From assembly GCA_021777365.1 (NCBI GenBank), contig JAJYDP010000228.1:1-7630 (forward strand): a stretch of 7,630 nt of DNA. Direction: 5' to 3'. A model generated the notes under the pieces. It was not told the origin of the DNA. It did no database searches and saw only the letters and a program-made list of their open reading frames with translations. Numbering within the stretch: the first letter of the stretch is position 1; the number at the start of each line of letters is the position of its first letter. Positions 1-7,017 of the stretch are shown piece after piece. The translations under genes were made by a program, and so were the position numbers. This stretch comes from Chloroflexota bacterium (lineage in GTDB: Bacteria; Chloroflexota; Limnocylindria; Limnocylindrales; CSP1-4).

Positions 1-1
1 C

Positions 2-1114
2 AACACCTTCCAGGACAACTACCTCGAGGTGCCGTTCGACCTCTCGAAGGTGCTGTTCATCACCACGGGCAACCTGCTCGACCCGATCCCGGCGCCGCTG
101 CGTGACCGCATGGAGGTCATCCAGCTCCCGGGCTACACGCAGCAGGAAAAGGCCGAGATCGGCCGGCGGTTCCTCATCCCGAAGCAGATGACCAACCACG
201 GGCTGACCCCGAAGCGCATCGAGATCACCGACGAGGCCATGACGCAGCTCGTGCAGGCCTACACGCACGAGGCCGGCGTCCGGAACCTCGAGCGCGAGAT
301 CGCCAACATCATGCGCAAGGTCGCGAAGACGGTCGCCGAGGGCCGCAAGCGCAAGACGGTGGTCGACATCAAGAAGCTGGACGAGTTCCTGGGTCCACCG
401 CGCTACGAGTACGGCGAGCTCGAGCCGGAGGACCAGGTCGGCGCGGCGACCGGGCTCGTGGTGACCGAGACCGGGGGCGACATCGTCGCCGTCGAGGTGA
501 CCCGCATGGAAGGCAAGGAGGACTTCATCCTCACCGGCCAGCTCGGCGAAGTCATGCGGGAGTCCGCGCGCGCCGGGCTGTCCTGGACGAGGGCCCACGC
601 CCGCGAGCTGGGGATCGCGCGCGAGGTGTTCGAGAAGAACACCCTGCACATCCACGTGCCGGCCGGCGCCATTCCCAAAGACGGGCCGTCCGCGGGGATC
701 ACCATGGCCACGGCGATCGTCAGCGGCCTCACCGGGATCCCCGTCCGCAAGGACGTGGCCATGACCGGCGAGATCACACTCCGCGGCCGCGTGCTCCCCA
801 TCGGCGGGCTGAAGAGCAAGATCCTCGCCGCGCACCTCGCCGGTGCCAGCACGGTGATCCTGCCCAGGCGCAACGAGAAGGACCTCCGCGACATCCCCGA
901 GGAGATCCGCAAGCAGATGAAGCTCGTGCTGGTCGACTCGATGGACCAGGTGCTAGAGGCGGCGCTCCGGCGGCGGCCCACCGCCCTGCCGGCACAGCCG
1001 GTGGAGCAACAGCCCGAGCGGGAAGCGGCGCGCGAGCCAGCACTTCCCGAGGCCGCGTCCGGGCGGAGCACATTCCCTCCGGCCCCGGCGGCGATCGGGG
1101 GAATCGAGCACTGA
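2..1114 (+). CDS. lon: ATP-dependent protease LonA, 5'-truncated (C-terminal AAA+ part and Ser-Lys protease domain)
   Basis: This is the C-terminal 370 codons or so of the cytoplasmic hexameric Lon protease, which unfolds and degrades damaged and short-lived regulatory proteins using ATP. The frame is already open at base 2, where a typical Lon stretch ([17 protein letters not shown]) just after Walker B is read, so the N-terminal substrate domain, Walker A and Walker B lie outside the window. Visible parts, in order, are the sensor-1 Asn (FITTGN), the arginine finger (PLRDRMEVI), the small AAA lid with the sensor-2 motif EAGVRNLER, and the protease domain. The catalytic Ser is in PKDGPSAG (codon 689-691) and the catalytic Lys in GGLKSK (codon 818-820), 43 residues apart as in E. 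coli Lon. After the last conserved helix (QVLEAALRR) there is a roughly 45-residue Pro/Ala/Glu-rich tail, longer than in E. coli. The next gene, a J-protein, starts 65 nt after the TGA. Confidence 0.97.
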   Translation, partial: NTFQDNYLEVPFDLSKVLFITTGNLLDPIPAPLRDRMEVIQLPGYTQQEKAEIGRRFLIPKQMTNHGLTPKRIEITDEAMTQLVQAYTHEAGVRNLEREIANIMRKVAKTVAEGRKRKTVVDIKKLDEFLGPPRYEYGELEPEDQVGAATGLVVTETGGDIVAVEVTRMEGKEDFILTGQLGEVMRESARAGLSWTRAHARELGIAREVFEKNTLHIHVPAGAIPKDGPSAGITMATAIVSGLTGIPVRKDVAMTGEITLRGRVLPIGGLKSKILAAHLAGASTVILPRRNEKDLRDIPEEIRKQMKLVLVDSMDQVLEAALRRRPTALPAQPVEQQPEREAAREPALPEAASGRSTFPPAPAAIGGIEH

Positions 1115-1132
1115 GCGGAGCGCACTGAGCAG

Positions 1133-1167
1133 TCGGTGCCGCGCGTCCCCGCGGCGCGGGGCACCGA
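1133..1167 (+). promoter_or_regulatory. Hairpin between lon and dnaJ (leader or attenuator-like)
   Basis: An 8-bp perfect arm pair TCGGTGCC (1133-1140) and GGCACCGA (1160-1167) continues, past a 2-nt GG bulge (1158-1159), into GCGC/GCGC (1141-1144 with 1154-1157), leaving a 9-nt loop. It ends 12 nt before the dnaJ ATG. No T-run follows, so it is not a classical intrinsic terminator. It could be a processing or attenuation element that uncouples lon from dnaJ, or could mask the weak dnaJ start region. The structure is read directly; the function is inference. Confidence 0.4.
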
Positions 1168-1179
1168 TCCTGGCCTGAG

Positions 1180-2277
1180 ATGGAGTACAAGGACTACTAC
1201 GCGATCCTGGGGCTCCCGCGGACGGCGAGCCAGGCCGACATCAAGAAGGCCTTCCGCCGCCTGGCGCGCCAGCACCACCCCGACGTCAACAAGGGGAATG
1301 CCGAGGCCGAGCGGCGGTTCAAGGAGATCAACGAGGCCCACGCGGTTCTCGCGGATTCCGAGAAGCGCAGGGCCTACGACACGCTGGGCGCCGACTGGGC
1401 CGCCTACCAGCAGGGCGGCGCGGGCGGAGCCGAGAACCCCTTCGCGGACTTCGTCCGCCGCTCGTACGCGGGACCCGGCGGCGCACCCGGCGGCGCACCC
1501 GGCGGGATCCGGTTCGAGTACCGCGGCAACGCCGAGGACCTGTCGGGTTTCAGCGACTTCTTCCGTACCTTCTTCGGCGCCAGCGCCCCTGGTGCCTCCT
1601 CGGGCTCCGCCTCCGGGCGGACGTCGACCGGCAGGGCCGGCGGGGTCGAGTACGACGACATCCTGGGCGGGCTCGGGTTCGAGACACCGCCGGGACGTGC
1701 GGGCGGGCGGCGTGTGCGTACCTCCGAGCCGCCCCGGGCCATGCCGCGGCAGGATGTCGAGGCGGAGACGGAGGTCACGCTCGAGGAAGTGTCGCAGGGC
1801 ACCACCCGCCTGCTGCAGGTGGGCGACCGCCGGTACCAGGTCGCGATCCCTGCGGGGGTGGTGGACGGGCAGCGGATCCGGCTGAGCGGCAAGGCCGGGA
1901 GCGGCCCCGCGGCGGGGGATGTCTACGTGCGGGTGCGGGTGCTTCCGCACGCGACGTTCGAGCGGCACGGTGCCGATCTCACCCGCGAGGTGCCCATCAC
2001 GCTGCGGGACGCGCTGCTGGGCGGCGAGGCTCCGGTGGAAACGCTCGGCCACACGCGCCTGCTGCTGCGGATCCCGCCAGAAACGCAGGCCGGGCGGACC
2101 TTCCGGCTCGCCGGGCAGGGCCTGCCGCGCTTCCGTGGCGAAGGCCGCGGGGACCTCTATGCGCGTGTGCGCGTGGTCCTGCCGACCCGCCTGGACGAAC
2201 ACGCCCGCGAGCTTGCCGGCCGGTTCCTCGACGCGGCCGGCCAGTCGGATCCCGGGCAGGCAAAGGCACCAGCGTGA
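1180..2277 (+). CDS. dnaJ: Type-B DnaJ / CbpA-like co-chaperone without zinc finger
   Basis: This 365-aa cytoplasmic Hsp40 would stimulate the ATPase of DnaK and deliver unfolded or aggregated clients. The J domain covers roughly residues 4-68, begins [10 protein letters not shown] and carries the obligatory HPD at residues 33-35 (codons 1276-1284). A glycine-rich low-complexity linker follows (about 75-190), including a [10 protein letters not shown] repeat. Two C-terminal substrate-binding beta domains come next (about 192-258 and 259-345; motifs [15 protein letters not shown] and GDLYARVRV). There are no CxxCxGxG motifs, so this is a class-B protein (CbpA-like) rather than canonical zinc-finger DnaJ. 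ATG at 1180 is chosen because the conserved J domain starts at residue 2-3; no good Shine-Dalgarno is visible, only GCC/GAG-type purines. It sits 65 nt after lon and 67 nt before clpB on the same strand, with no dnaK or grpE in view. This fits a disaggregation partner of ClpB. The family call is firm; the symbol is generic. Confidence 0.95.
   Translation: MEYKDYYAILGLPRTASQADIKKAFRRLARQHHPDVNKGNAEAERRFKEINEAHAVLADSEKRRAYDTLGADWAAYQQGGAGGAENPFADFVRRSYAGPGGAPGGAPGGIRFEYRGNAEDLSGFSDFFRTFFGASAPGASSGSASGRTSTGRAGGVEYDDILGGLGFETPPGRAGGRRVRTSEPPRAMPRQDVEAETEVTLEEVSQGTTRLLQVGDRRYQVAIPAGVVDGQRIRLSGKAGSGPAAGDVYVRVRVLPHATFERHGADLTREVPITLRDALLGGEAPVETLGHTRLLLRIPPETQAGRTFRLAGQGLPRFRGEGRGDLYARVRVVLPTRLDEHARELAGRFLDAAGQSDPGQAKAPA
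1473..1505 (+). repeat. 12-bp tandem repeat within the dnaJ glycine-rich linker
   Basis: The unit ACCCGGCGGCGC occurs at 1473-1484 and 1485-1496, with a partial third copy at 1497-1505. Being a multiple of 3, it keeps the frame and encodes Pro-Gly-Gly-Ala repeats. It probably lets the flexible J-domain linker vary in length by replication slippage without breaking the protein. Confidence 0.8.
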
Positions 2278-2344
2278 GCCGGGAACATCTCGCCCCGGAC
2301 GGACCCACGACGGGGGCCCCAGTGACAAGGATGACCGGCGACCT

Positions 2345-5077
2345 ATGAAGCTCGACCGCTACACGGAGAAGGCCCAGCAGGCCATCGTCGACGCCCAGCG
2401 CATCGCCACCGAGCAGCAGAGCCCGGTGCTCGACTCCGAGCACCTGCTGGCGGCTCTCCTCGAGGACGATGAGGGGATCCCGGCCGCGACCCTCCGGCGG
2501 CTCGGCGCCGACCCGGCAGCCATCCGCACGGAGCTCGCCGCCGCGCTCTCGCGCCGCGCGCGCATCCAGGGCGGGTCGCTCGCCCTCGACCCGCGCGCCC
2601 GCCAGGCGCTGGAGCGTGCCGAGGACGAGGCGAAGCGGCTCAAGGACGAGTACGTGTCTACCGAGCACCTGCTGCTGGGCGCCTCCGACGCAGGGGGCGA
2701 TGCGCAGCGCATCCTGGAGCACCACGGAGCGACCCACGAGCGGATCCTGCAGGCGCTCGCGAGCGTGCGCGGCACGCAGCGCGTGACCTCGCAGAACCCC
2801 GAGTCGACATACCAGGCGCTCGAGAAGTACGGGCGCGACCTCACCCACGACGCCCGAGAGGCCCGGCTCGACCCCGTCGTCGGCCGTGACGAGGAGATCC
2901 GGCGCGTCATCCAGGTCCTCAGCCGCCGCACGAAGAACAACCCGGTGCTGATCGGCGAGCCGGGGGTGGGCAAGACCGCCATCGTCGAGGGGCTTGCGCA
3001 GCGGATCGTGCGCGGGGACGTGCCGGAGACGCTGAAGGACAAGCGGGTGATCGCCCTCGACATGGGCGCCCTCATCGCCGGCGCGAAGTACCGCGGCGAG
3101 TTCGAGGAGCGCCTGAAGGCCGTGCTCAAGGAGATCACCGAGAGCGCCGGCCAGATCATCCTGTTCATCGACGAGCTGCACACGGTGGTGGGCGCGGGGG
3201 CCGCCGAGGGCGCCATGGACGCCTCCAACCTGCTCAAGCCGATGCTGGCCCGCGGCGAGCTGCACGCCATCGGGGCGACCACGCTCGACGAGTACCACAA
3301 GCACATCGAGAAGGACGCGGCGCTCGAGCGCCGCTTCCAGCCCGTGTACGTCGACGAGCCCACGGTCGAGGAGACGATCTCGATCCTTCGCGGCCTGCGC
3401 GAGCGGTACGAGGTGCACCACGGCGTCCGCATCAAGGACTCCGCGCTGGTCGCCGCGGCCGTCCTCTCGCACCGGTACATCAGCGGCCGCTTCATGCCCG
3501 ACAAGGCCATCGACCTGGTGGACGAGGCGGCCAGCCGGCTCCGGATGGAGATCGACTCGATGCCCGTGGAGCTCGACGAGCTCGAGCGGCGCCGCATCCA
3601 GCTCGAGATCGAGCGCGAGGCGCTCCGAAAGGAGCAGGACGAGGCGTCGAGGGCGCGCCTGGAGGCGCTCGAACGCGAGCTGGCCGAGATCGGCGAGCAG
3701 GCGGGGGCGCTGAAGCAGCGCTGGGAGACCGAGAAGGCGGCCATCGCGGGACTGCGCCAGACGAAGGCCGCCCTCGAGTCGCTGCAGCACGAGATCGAAT
3801 CGGCCGAGCGCGCCGCCGACTACGGTCGCGCCGCCGAGCTCCGGTACGGGCGCCAGGTCGAGTTGCAGCAGCAACTCCGGCAGCAGGAAGCCGCCCTCGC
3901 GGCGCTCGACGGGCAGACCCGCCTCCTCAAGGAGGAGGTCGACGCCGAGGACATCGCCGAGATCGTCAGCCAGTGGACCGGGATCCCGGTGACGCGGCTG
4001 ATGGAGGGCGAGCAGGCGAAGCTCGTCCACATGGAAGAGCGGCTGCACGAGCGGGTCATCGGGCAGGACGAGGCGATCGAGGCCGTGAGCGACGCGGTGC
4101 GCCGCGCTCGGGCCGGGCTCAAGGACCCGCGCCGTCCGATCGGGTCGTTCATCTTCCTGGGTCCCACCGGCGTCGGGAAGACGGAGCTGGCCCGCGCCCT
4201 CGCCCAGTTCCTGTTCGACGACGAGCAGGCCATGACGCGGCTCGACATGAGCGAGTACATGGAGAAGTTCGCGGTCAGCCGCCTCATCGGCGCTCCGCCC
4301 GGGTACGTGGGGTACGAGGAGGGTGGCCAGCTGACCGAGGCCGTCCGGCGGCGCCCGTACCAGGTGATCCTGCTCGACGAGATCGAGAAGGCCCACCCCG
4401 ACGTCTTCAACGTGCTGCTGCAGGTGCTGGACGACGGCCGGCTCACCGACGGGCAGGGCCGCACGGTGAACTTCAAGGACACCGTGGTCATCATGACCAG
4501 CAACGTCGGCAGCCAGTTCATGGCCGAGTTCACCGGGCAGACCGACGACCAGGCGTACGGGCAGATGCGCAGGCGGGTGATGGAGGCGCTGCGGCAGCAG
4601 TTCCGGCCGGAGTTCCTCAACCGCGTGGACGAGATCATCGTGTTCCACGCCCTGACCGACGCCGACCTGTCCGCCATCGTCGAGCTGCTGGTGGCCGACC
4701 TGCAGCGGCGGCTGGCGGATGCCGACCTGACCGTCGAGCTGGCCCCCTCCGCCCGGACGCTGATCGCGGCGGAGGGACACGACCCGGCATACGGGGCACG
4801 GCCCCTGAAACGGGCCGTCCAGCGGACCATCGAGAACCCGCTGGCGCGGGCGCTCCTGGAGGGCTCGTTCCAGCCCGGGTCGAGGATCACCGTGGAAGCC
4901 GACCGGACGACCGGAACGATCCTGTTCCGGTCGGGGGACCGGGTGGTGGCCGCCACGGGCCGGCGCGACGCGCGGGCGCCCGAGCGCGAGGGCGCCCGGC
5001 CACGCGACATCGTCGAGGAGACGCTGGCCTCGGCCACGCGGCCGAAGCGCGGCGACGGCGGGCCGATCATCCAGTAG
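2345..5077 (+). CDS. clpB: ATP-dependent disaggregase ClpB (Hsp104 family)
   Basis: This complete 910-aa hexameric AAA+ chaperone threads aggregated polypeptides through its central pore, working with DnaK, J-protein and GrpE in the cytoplasm. Domains in order are: a double Clp N domain (about 1-143, starting [13 protein letters not shown]), NBD1 with Walker A GEPGVGKT (K210-T211) and Walker B LFIDE (D276-E277), pore loop KYRGEFEER, a long heptad-rich middle domain (about 406-532), NBD2 with Walker A GPTGVGKT (K612-T613), pore loop GYVGYEEGG and Walker B LLDE (D678-E679), sensor TSNVGS, and the small domain ending near residue 867. The full-length middle domain separates it from ClpA and ClpC. 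Residues 869-910 are an extra charged tail; the family usually stops near 850-870 aa. The frame is open upstream, but homology begins at ATG 2345. AAGGA at 2327-2331 is a slightly distant ribosome site (13 nt). It is probably co-transcribed with the J-protein 67 nt upstream. Confidence 0.97.
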   Translation: MKLDRYTEKAQQAIVDAQRIATEQQSPVLDSEHLLAALLEDDEGIPAATLRRLGADPAAIRTELAAALSRRARIQGGSLALDPRARQALERAEDEAKRLKDEYVSTEHLLLGASDAGGDAQRILEHHGATHERILQALASVRGTQRVTSQNPESTYQALEKYGRDLTHDAREARLDPVVGRDEEIRRVIQVLSRRTKNNPVLIGEPGVGKTAIVEGLAQRIVRGDVPETLKDKRVIALDMGALIAGAKYRGEFEERLKAVLKEITESAGQIILFIDELHTVVGAGAAEGAMDASNLLKPMLARGELHAIGATTLDEYHKHIEKDAALERRFQPVYVDEPTVEETISILRGLRERYEVHHGVRIKDSALVAAAVLSHRYISGRFMPDKAIDLVDEAASRLRMEIDSMPVELDELERRRIQLEIEREALRKEQDEASRARLEALERELAEIGEQAGALKQRWETEKAAIAGLRQTKAALESLQHEIESAERAADYGRAAELRYGRQVELQQQLRQQEAALAALDGQTRLLKEEVDAEDIAEIVSQWTGIPVTRLMEGEQAKLVHMEERLHERVIGQDEAIEAVSDAVRRARAGLKDPRRPIGSFIFLGPTGVGKTELARALAQFLFDDEQAMTRLDMSEYMEKFAVSRLIGAPPGYVGYEEGGQLTEAVRRRPYQVILLDEIEKAHPDVFNVLLQVLDDGRLTDGQGRTVNFKDTVVIMTSNVGSQFMAEFTGQTDDQAYGQMRRRVMEALRQQFRPEFLNRVDEIIVFHALTDADLSAIVELLVADLQRRLADADLTVELAPSARTLIAAEGHDPAYGARPLKRAVQRTIENPLARALLEGSFQPGSRITVEADRTTGTILFRSGDRVVAATGRRDARAPEREGARPRDIVEETLASATRPKRGDGGPIIQ

Positions 5078-5147
5078 CGGGCGCAGTCCCGACCTTCGCG
5101 GCGACCTGCCGGGCTCGGCTGACGGCCGCCCGAACCCGGGCCGGCGC

Positions 5148-5165
5148 CGCCACGCACCCGTGGCG
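5148..5165 (+). terminator. GC hairpin downstream of clpB (possible terminator, no U-tract)
   Basis: A perfect 7-bp stem CGCCACG (5148-5154) / CGTGGCG (5159-5165) closes a CACC tetraloop, 71 nt after the clpB stop and 85 nt before the next gene. The following bases are pyrimidine-rich but contain no T-run, so intrinsic termination is uncertain. Such U-less stems are common at gene ends in high-GC bacteria. The same heptamers recur downstream of the Nudix gene. Confidence 0.35.
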
Positions 5166-5236
5166 TCCCAACCGCCTCGTCCGTCAGGTCGCCGCCGGCC
5201 GGGACGCCTCCGCCCGTCCTGGCAGGAGTGTTCGCG

Positions 5237-5242
5237 TACCAT
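5237..5242 (+). promoter_or_regulatory. -10-like hexamer placed for a leaderless Nudix mRNA
   Basis: TACCAT (5237-5242; pattern TAnnnT) ends 7 nt before the ATG at 5250, the spacing expected when transcription begins at or near the start codon. No clear -35 is seen about 17 nt upstream (CGTCCT region), and there is no Shine-Dalgarno at normal spacing. The AGGAG at 5224-5228 is 21 nt away, too far. Leaderless expression is an inference from this geometry. Confidence 0.4.
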
Positions 5243-5249
5243 CCCGGCG

Positions 5250-5930
5250 ATGCGCTTCGACGATGCCGTCGCGCGGCTGGAGCAGCTCCCGGATCCCCTG
5301 CCGGAGCCGCCGGAGGCGCTGCGCCCGATGCCGGTAGGGGACGGGAGCCTGCTTCCCCGCGACCTCAACCCGGAGCCGCGCGACGCCGCCGTGCTGGTGC
5401 TGCTGTACCCGGGCCCCGACGGCGAGGCGTGGACGGTGCTGACCGAGCGACCGGCCGGGGACCTGCGACACGCCGGCGAGGTGAGCTTCCCAGGCGGCGC
5501 GGTGGAACCCCTGGACGCCTCCATGGCCCAGGCCGCCATCCGCGAGGCGCGCGAGGAAATCGGGCTCGACCCGGCCCAGTGCGGCATGCGCGTCCTGGGG
5601 GAACTCGGGCCGGTGGACGTGCGCGTCTCCGGGTTCCGGCTCCATCCCGTGGTCGCGGCGGCGGACCGCAGGCCGTTCCTCGAGGGTGACGCGCGCGAGG
5701 TCTCCGCGATCCTCGAGGTCCCGATTCGCGCCTTCCTGGCGGGCGCACCGATCGAGACGGTCGAGGAAGAACGGTCCGGATGGAGGCTCCGCTACGGCGC
5801 CTACCCCGTCGCCGGCTACCGGATCTGGGGGGCCACGGCCCGTGTCCTGGGACAGCTCGGGGCGGTGCTGGGTTCGGCTACGGGCGAGCCCGGAGCGGGC
5901 GAGGAGGGCCCGCCCGCAGGCGCGCCCTGA
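5250..5930 (+). CDS. Nudix hydrolase, CoA-diphosphatase type (NudL/NUDT7-like)
   Basis: This 226-aa soluble protein would cleave a nucleoside-diphosphate derivative, most likely CoA or acyl-CoA to 3',5'-ADP plus phosphopantetheine, with Mg2+ or Mn2+. The Nudix box spans residues 82-106 (G82-G83, E86, D89, then R98-E99-A100-R101-E102-E103-I104-G105-L106). E99, E102 and E103 are the metal-binding glutamates. Just upstream lies the CoA-family signature, LTER...LRHAGEVSFPGG, with slightly altered internal spacing compared with E. coli NudL. Downstream, the stretch ending VSGFRLHPVVA and the EVSAILEVP segment also match that subfamily. The C-terminus (after about 205) is a Gly/Ala/Glu/Pro tail. 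The start at ATG 5250 gives the normal family length; an in-frame GTG at 5160 would add 30 Arg/Pro-rich residues and is unlikely. The gene is separated from clpB by 172 nt and ends in a convergent gap. Family assignment is strong; the substrate is inferred from the signature. Confidence 0.9.
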   Translation: MRFDDAVARLEQLPDPLPEPPEALRPMPVGDGSLLPRDLNPEPRDAAVLVLLYPGPDGEAWTVLTERPAGDLRHAGEVSFPGGAVEPLDASMAQAAIREAREEIGLDPAQCGMRVLGELGPVDVRVSGFRLHPVVAAADRRPFLEGDAREVSAILEVPIRAFLAGAPIETVEEERSGWRLRYGAYPVAGYRIWGATARVLGQLGAVLGSATGEPGAGEEGPPAGAP

Positions 5931-5934
5931 GCGA

Positions 5935-5993
5935 CGCACCGTGGCGCCCTCCCACGCAGCCTCGATCCACGCGGCTTCGATCCGCCACGTGCG
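5935..5993. terminator. Inverted repeat in the convergent gap, candidate bidirectional terminator
   Basis: CGCAC (5935-5939) and GTGGCG (5941-5946), split by one bulged C, pair with CGCCAC (5983-5988) and GTGCG (5989-5993), giving 11 bp around a 36-nt loop. It fills exactly the 63-nt gap between the Nudix stop (5930, plus) and the cupin stop (5994, minus), so it could end transcripts from both sides. There is no U-tract on either strand. The loop holds two imperfect copies of a GCYTCGATCC motif 15 nt apart. Confidence 0.45.
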
Positions 5994-6488
5994 CTACCAG
6001 GGCTCCCCGCTGGACTCGTCACGCTCGTTCGATGCCGGCGCCGGCGGCTCGGCCAGCGACCCTCGACCGCGCTCGACCCCATCCGGGGCCTTCGCCGCGC
6101 CCGGGGACGCCGGGTGCAGGAGGCGCGCCTGCACGCCGCCAACCAGCTCGCCCATGGCGTCGGCGGCGCCACTGAACTCCACCACGAGGGCGCGCATCTC
6201 GGTCCCCTCCGTCCAGGCCCCGTGGAGCTCGCCGGCCGGCCACAGCACAGCCTCGCCGTGCCCCACGCGGGCTCGCTCGTCCGCGACCTGGACGAATCCG
6301 CCGCCGCTCACCACCACGAAGTAGCTGGTGTTGGGGTTCGTGTGGGGCGTGATCATCGCGCCCGGGGAAAACGCGAGCTCCGCGATGGTCCCACGGCCGT
6401 CGTGGTGGATGACCTGGCCGGTGACGCCCCGGGTTCCCGGCGGTCCGTCGGGACGACGGTGACCGGGACCGAATCGACGAATCTCCAT
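5994..6488 (-). CDS. Cupin domain protein (alternative internal start of the fused frame)
   Basis: If translated from the internal ATG at 6488, this is a 164-aa single-domain cupin beginning MEIRRFGPGHRRPDGPPG, a plausible natural N-terminus. A G-run (GGGGGGT) 6-7 nt upstream could serve as a weak ribosome site. Cupin motif 1 is GAMITPHTNPNTSYFVVVSG, in which only His49 of the usual HxH is kept (Asn51 and Ser55 stand where the second His and Glu normally are). Motif 2 is GEAVLWPAGELH with His89. The beta-barrel core spans about residues 30-106; the last 55 residues are Ala/Pro/Glu-rich and probably disordered. Small-molecule binding or isomerase/dioxygenase-type chemistry is possible, but the metal site is incomplete, so no reaction can be assigned. 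It overlaps the fused entry and is given because gene callers and biology may prefer this start. Confidence 0.55.
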   Translation of the reverse strand: MEIRRFGPGHRRPDGPPGTRGVTGQVIHHDGRGTIAELAFSPGAMITPHTNPNTSYFVVVSGGGFVQVADERARVGHGEAVLWPAGELHGAWTEGTEMRALVVEFSGAADAMGELVGGVQARLLHPASPGAAKAPDGVERGRGSLAEPPAPASNERDESSGEPW

Positions 6489-6959
6489 GCCCGACCCCCC
6501 GGATGCCCGACCCCCGGGCTGCAGTGCCCCGGGCGCTCGTCGCCCGCGCCGGCGGTCGCGGGTCAGCGAGCGCGGCGCCTGCGCCGGCTCGGCCTGGCTG
6601 AAGAAGCGCGTCCGCCGCAGGTACTCGTTGTACTGCACGATGACCGGCGGGAAGCGCACGAACCGGACCCACACGTACACGCCGAGCCCCAGGACCAGGG
6701 TCACCAGCACGAACAGGAAGTACCAGGCGAACACAGCCTCGATCAGGAGCAGCGAGAACGTGATCACGCCCGTCCAGAGCAGCCACTCCTGCATGGCGAC
6801 CAGCGGATCGTGGCGGTGGAGCTGTCGGCTCCGGACGTTGTACAGCACGACCTGGGCCACCAGGAGGGCCAGGGCCAGGACCCAGACCGGCGTCAGCAGG
6901 TCGGGAAACTCGATCGAGTTGAACGGCCGGAAGAAGTAGTCCCACGGTGCGAGCGTCAA
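5994..6959 (-). CDS. Fused reading frame: three-helix membrane protein plus C-terminal cupin domain
   Basis: The frame is open for 321 residues from a TTG at 6959. That start has a GGAG 8 nt upstream and leads straight into the conserved-looking TLAPWDYFFRPFNSIEFPDL segment; a GTG at 7058 would add 33 Arg/Pro-rich residues and is less likely. Residues 1-120 hold three hydrophobic helices (about 21-41, 59-80, 82-101), a His/Arg-rich loop (43-52) and a charged end (YNEYLRRTRFF). I do not recognise a named family. Residues 121-157 are a low-complexity Arg/Gly/Ala/Pro linker. From Met158 a small cupin begins (see the overlapping entry at 5994-6488), which usually stands alone. No stop separates the two parts, and a 16-bp tandem duplication lies at the junction. 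It may be a real membrane-anchored cupin, or two genes whose boundary has been altered. Function unknown. Confidence 0.6.
   Translation of the reverse strand: MTLAPWDYFFRPFNSIEFPDLLTPVWVLALALLVAQVVLYNVRSRQLHRHDPLVAMQEWLLWTGVITFSLLLIEAVFAWYFLFVLVTLVLGLGVYVWVRFVRFPPVIVQYNEYLRRTRFFSQAEPAQAPRSLTRDRRRGRRAPGALQPGGRASGGSGMEIRRFGPGHRRPDGPPGTRGVTGQVIHHDGRGTIAELAFSPGAMITPHTNPNTSYFVVVSGGGFVQVADERARVGHGEAVLWPAGELHGAWTEGTEMRALVVEFSGAADAMGELVGGVQARLLHPASPGAAKAPDGVERGRGSLAEPPAPASNERDESSGEPW
6487..6518. repeat. 16-bp near-perfect tandem duplication at the membrane-cupin junction
   Basis: On the plus strand, ATGCCCGACCCCCCGG (6487-6502) is followed directly by ATGCCCGACCCCCGGG (6503-6518), differing at one base. 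On the minus strand it covers the codons just before the cupin Met. Sixteen is not a multiple of 3, so gaining or losing one copy changes the frame that links the two halves. Confidence 0.85.
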
Positions 6960-7017
6960 CGGTGCGTCTCCAATCGGTCGGCCAGACGGGTCGTCAGGAC
7001 GATGGGGCTGCCCGTGG

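Noticed and set aside
1108..1179. CIRCE or HAIR heat-shock operator before dnaJ
   Set aside because: Neither the inverted TTAGCACTC/GAGTGCTAA nor CTTGAGT/ACTCAAG is present; only a direct GCACTGAGC repeat is seen.
403..2328. 641-codon minus-strand frame opposite lon and dnaJ
   Set aside because: It mirrors the codons of two well-supported genes and shows no recognisable motif.
5160..5249. Upstream GTG start (5160) for the Nudix protein
   Set aside because: It would lie inside the hairpin arm, has no ribosome site and adds 30 Arg/Pro-rich residues not typical of the family.
3973..5337. Plus-strand frame within the clpB second half running toward the Nudix gene
   Set aside because: It is a frame-shifted shadow of ClpB, rich in Arg/Gly/Pro with no domain.
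1997..5587. Very long open frame on the minus strand opposite clpB
   Set aside because: It is antisense to a fully conserved ClpB, its translation is Arg/Gly/Leu-rich without any domain, and long antisense frames are expected in DNA with such high third-position GC.
5895..5917. GCGGGCG/CGCCCGC 7-bp hairpin at the end of the Nudix gene
   Set aside because: It is inside the coding sequence in a Gly/Ala/Pro tail, where GC-only stems arise readily by chance.
6487..6939. Plus-strand 150-codon frame opposite the membrane-protein half
   Set aside because: The minus strand encodes clear transmembrane helices there; the plus-strand product is Ser/Thr/Arg-rich without a motif.
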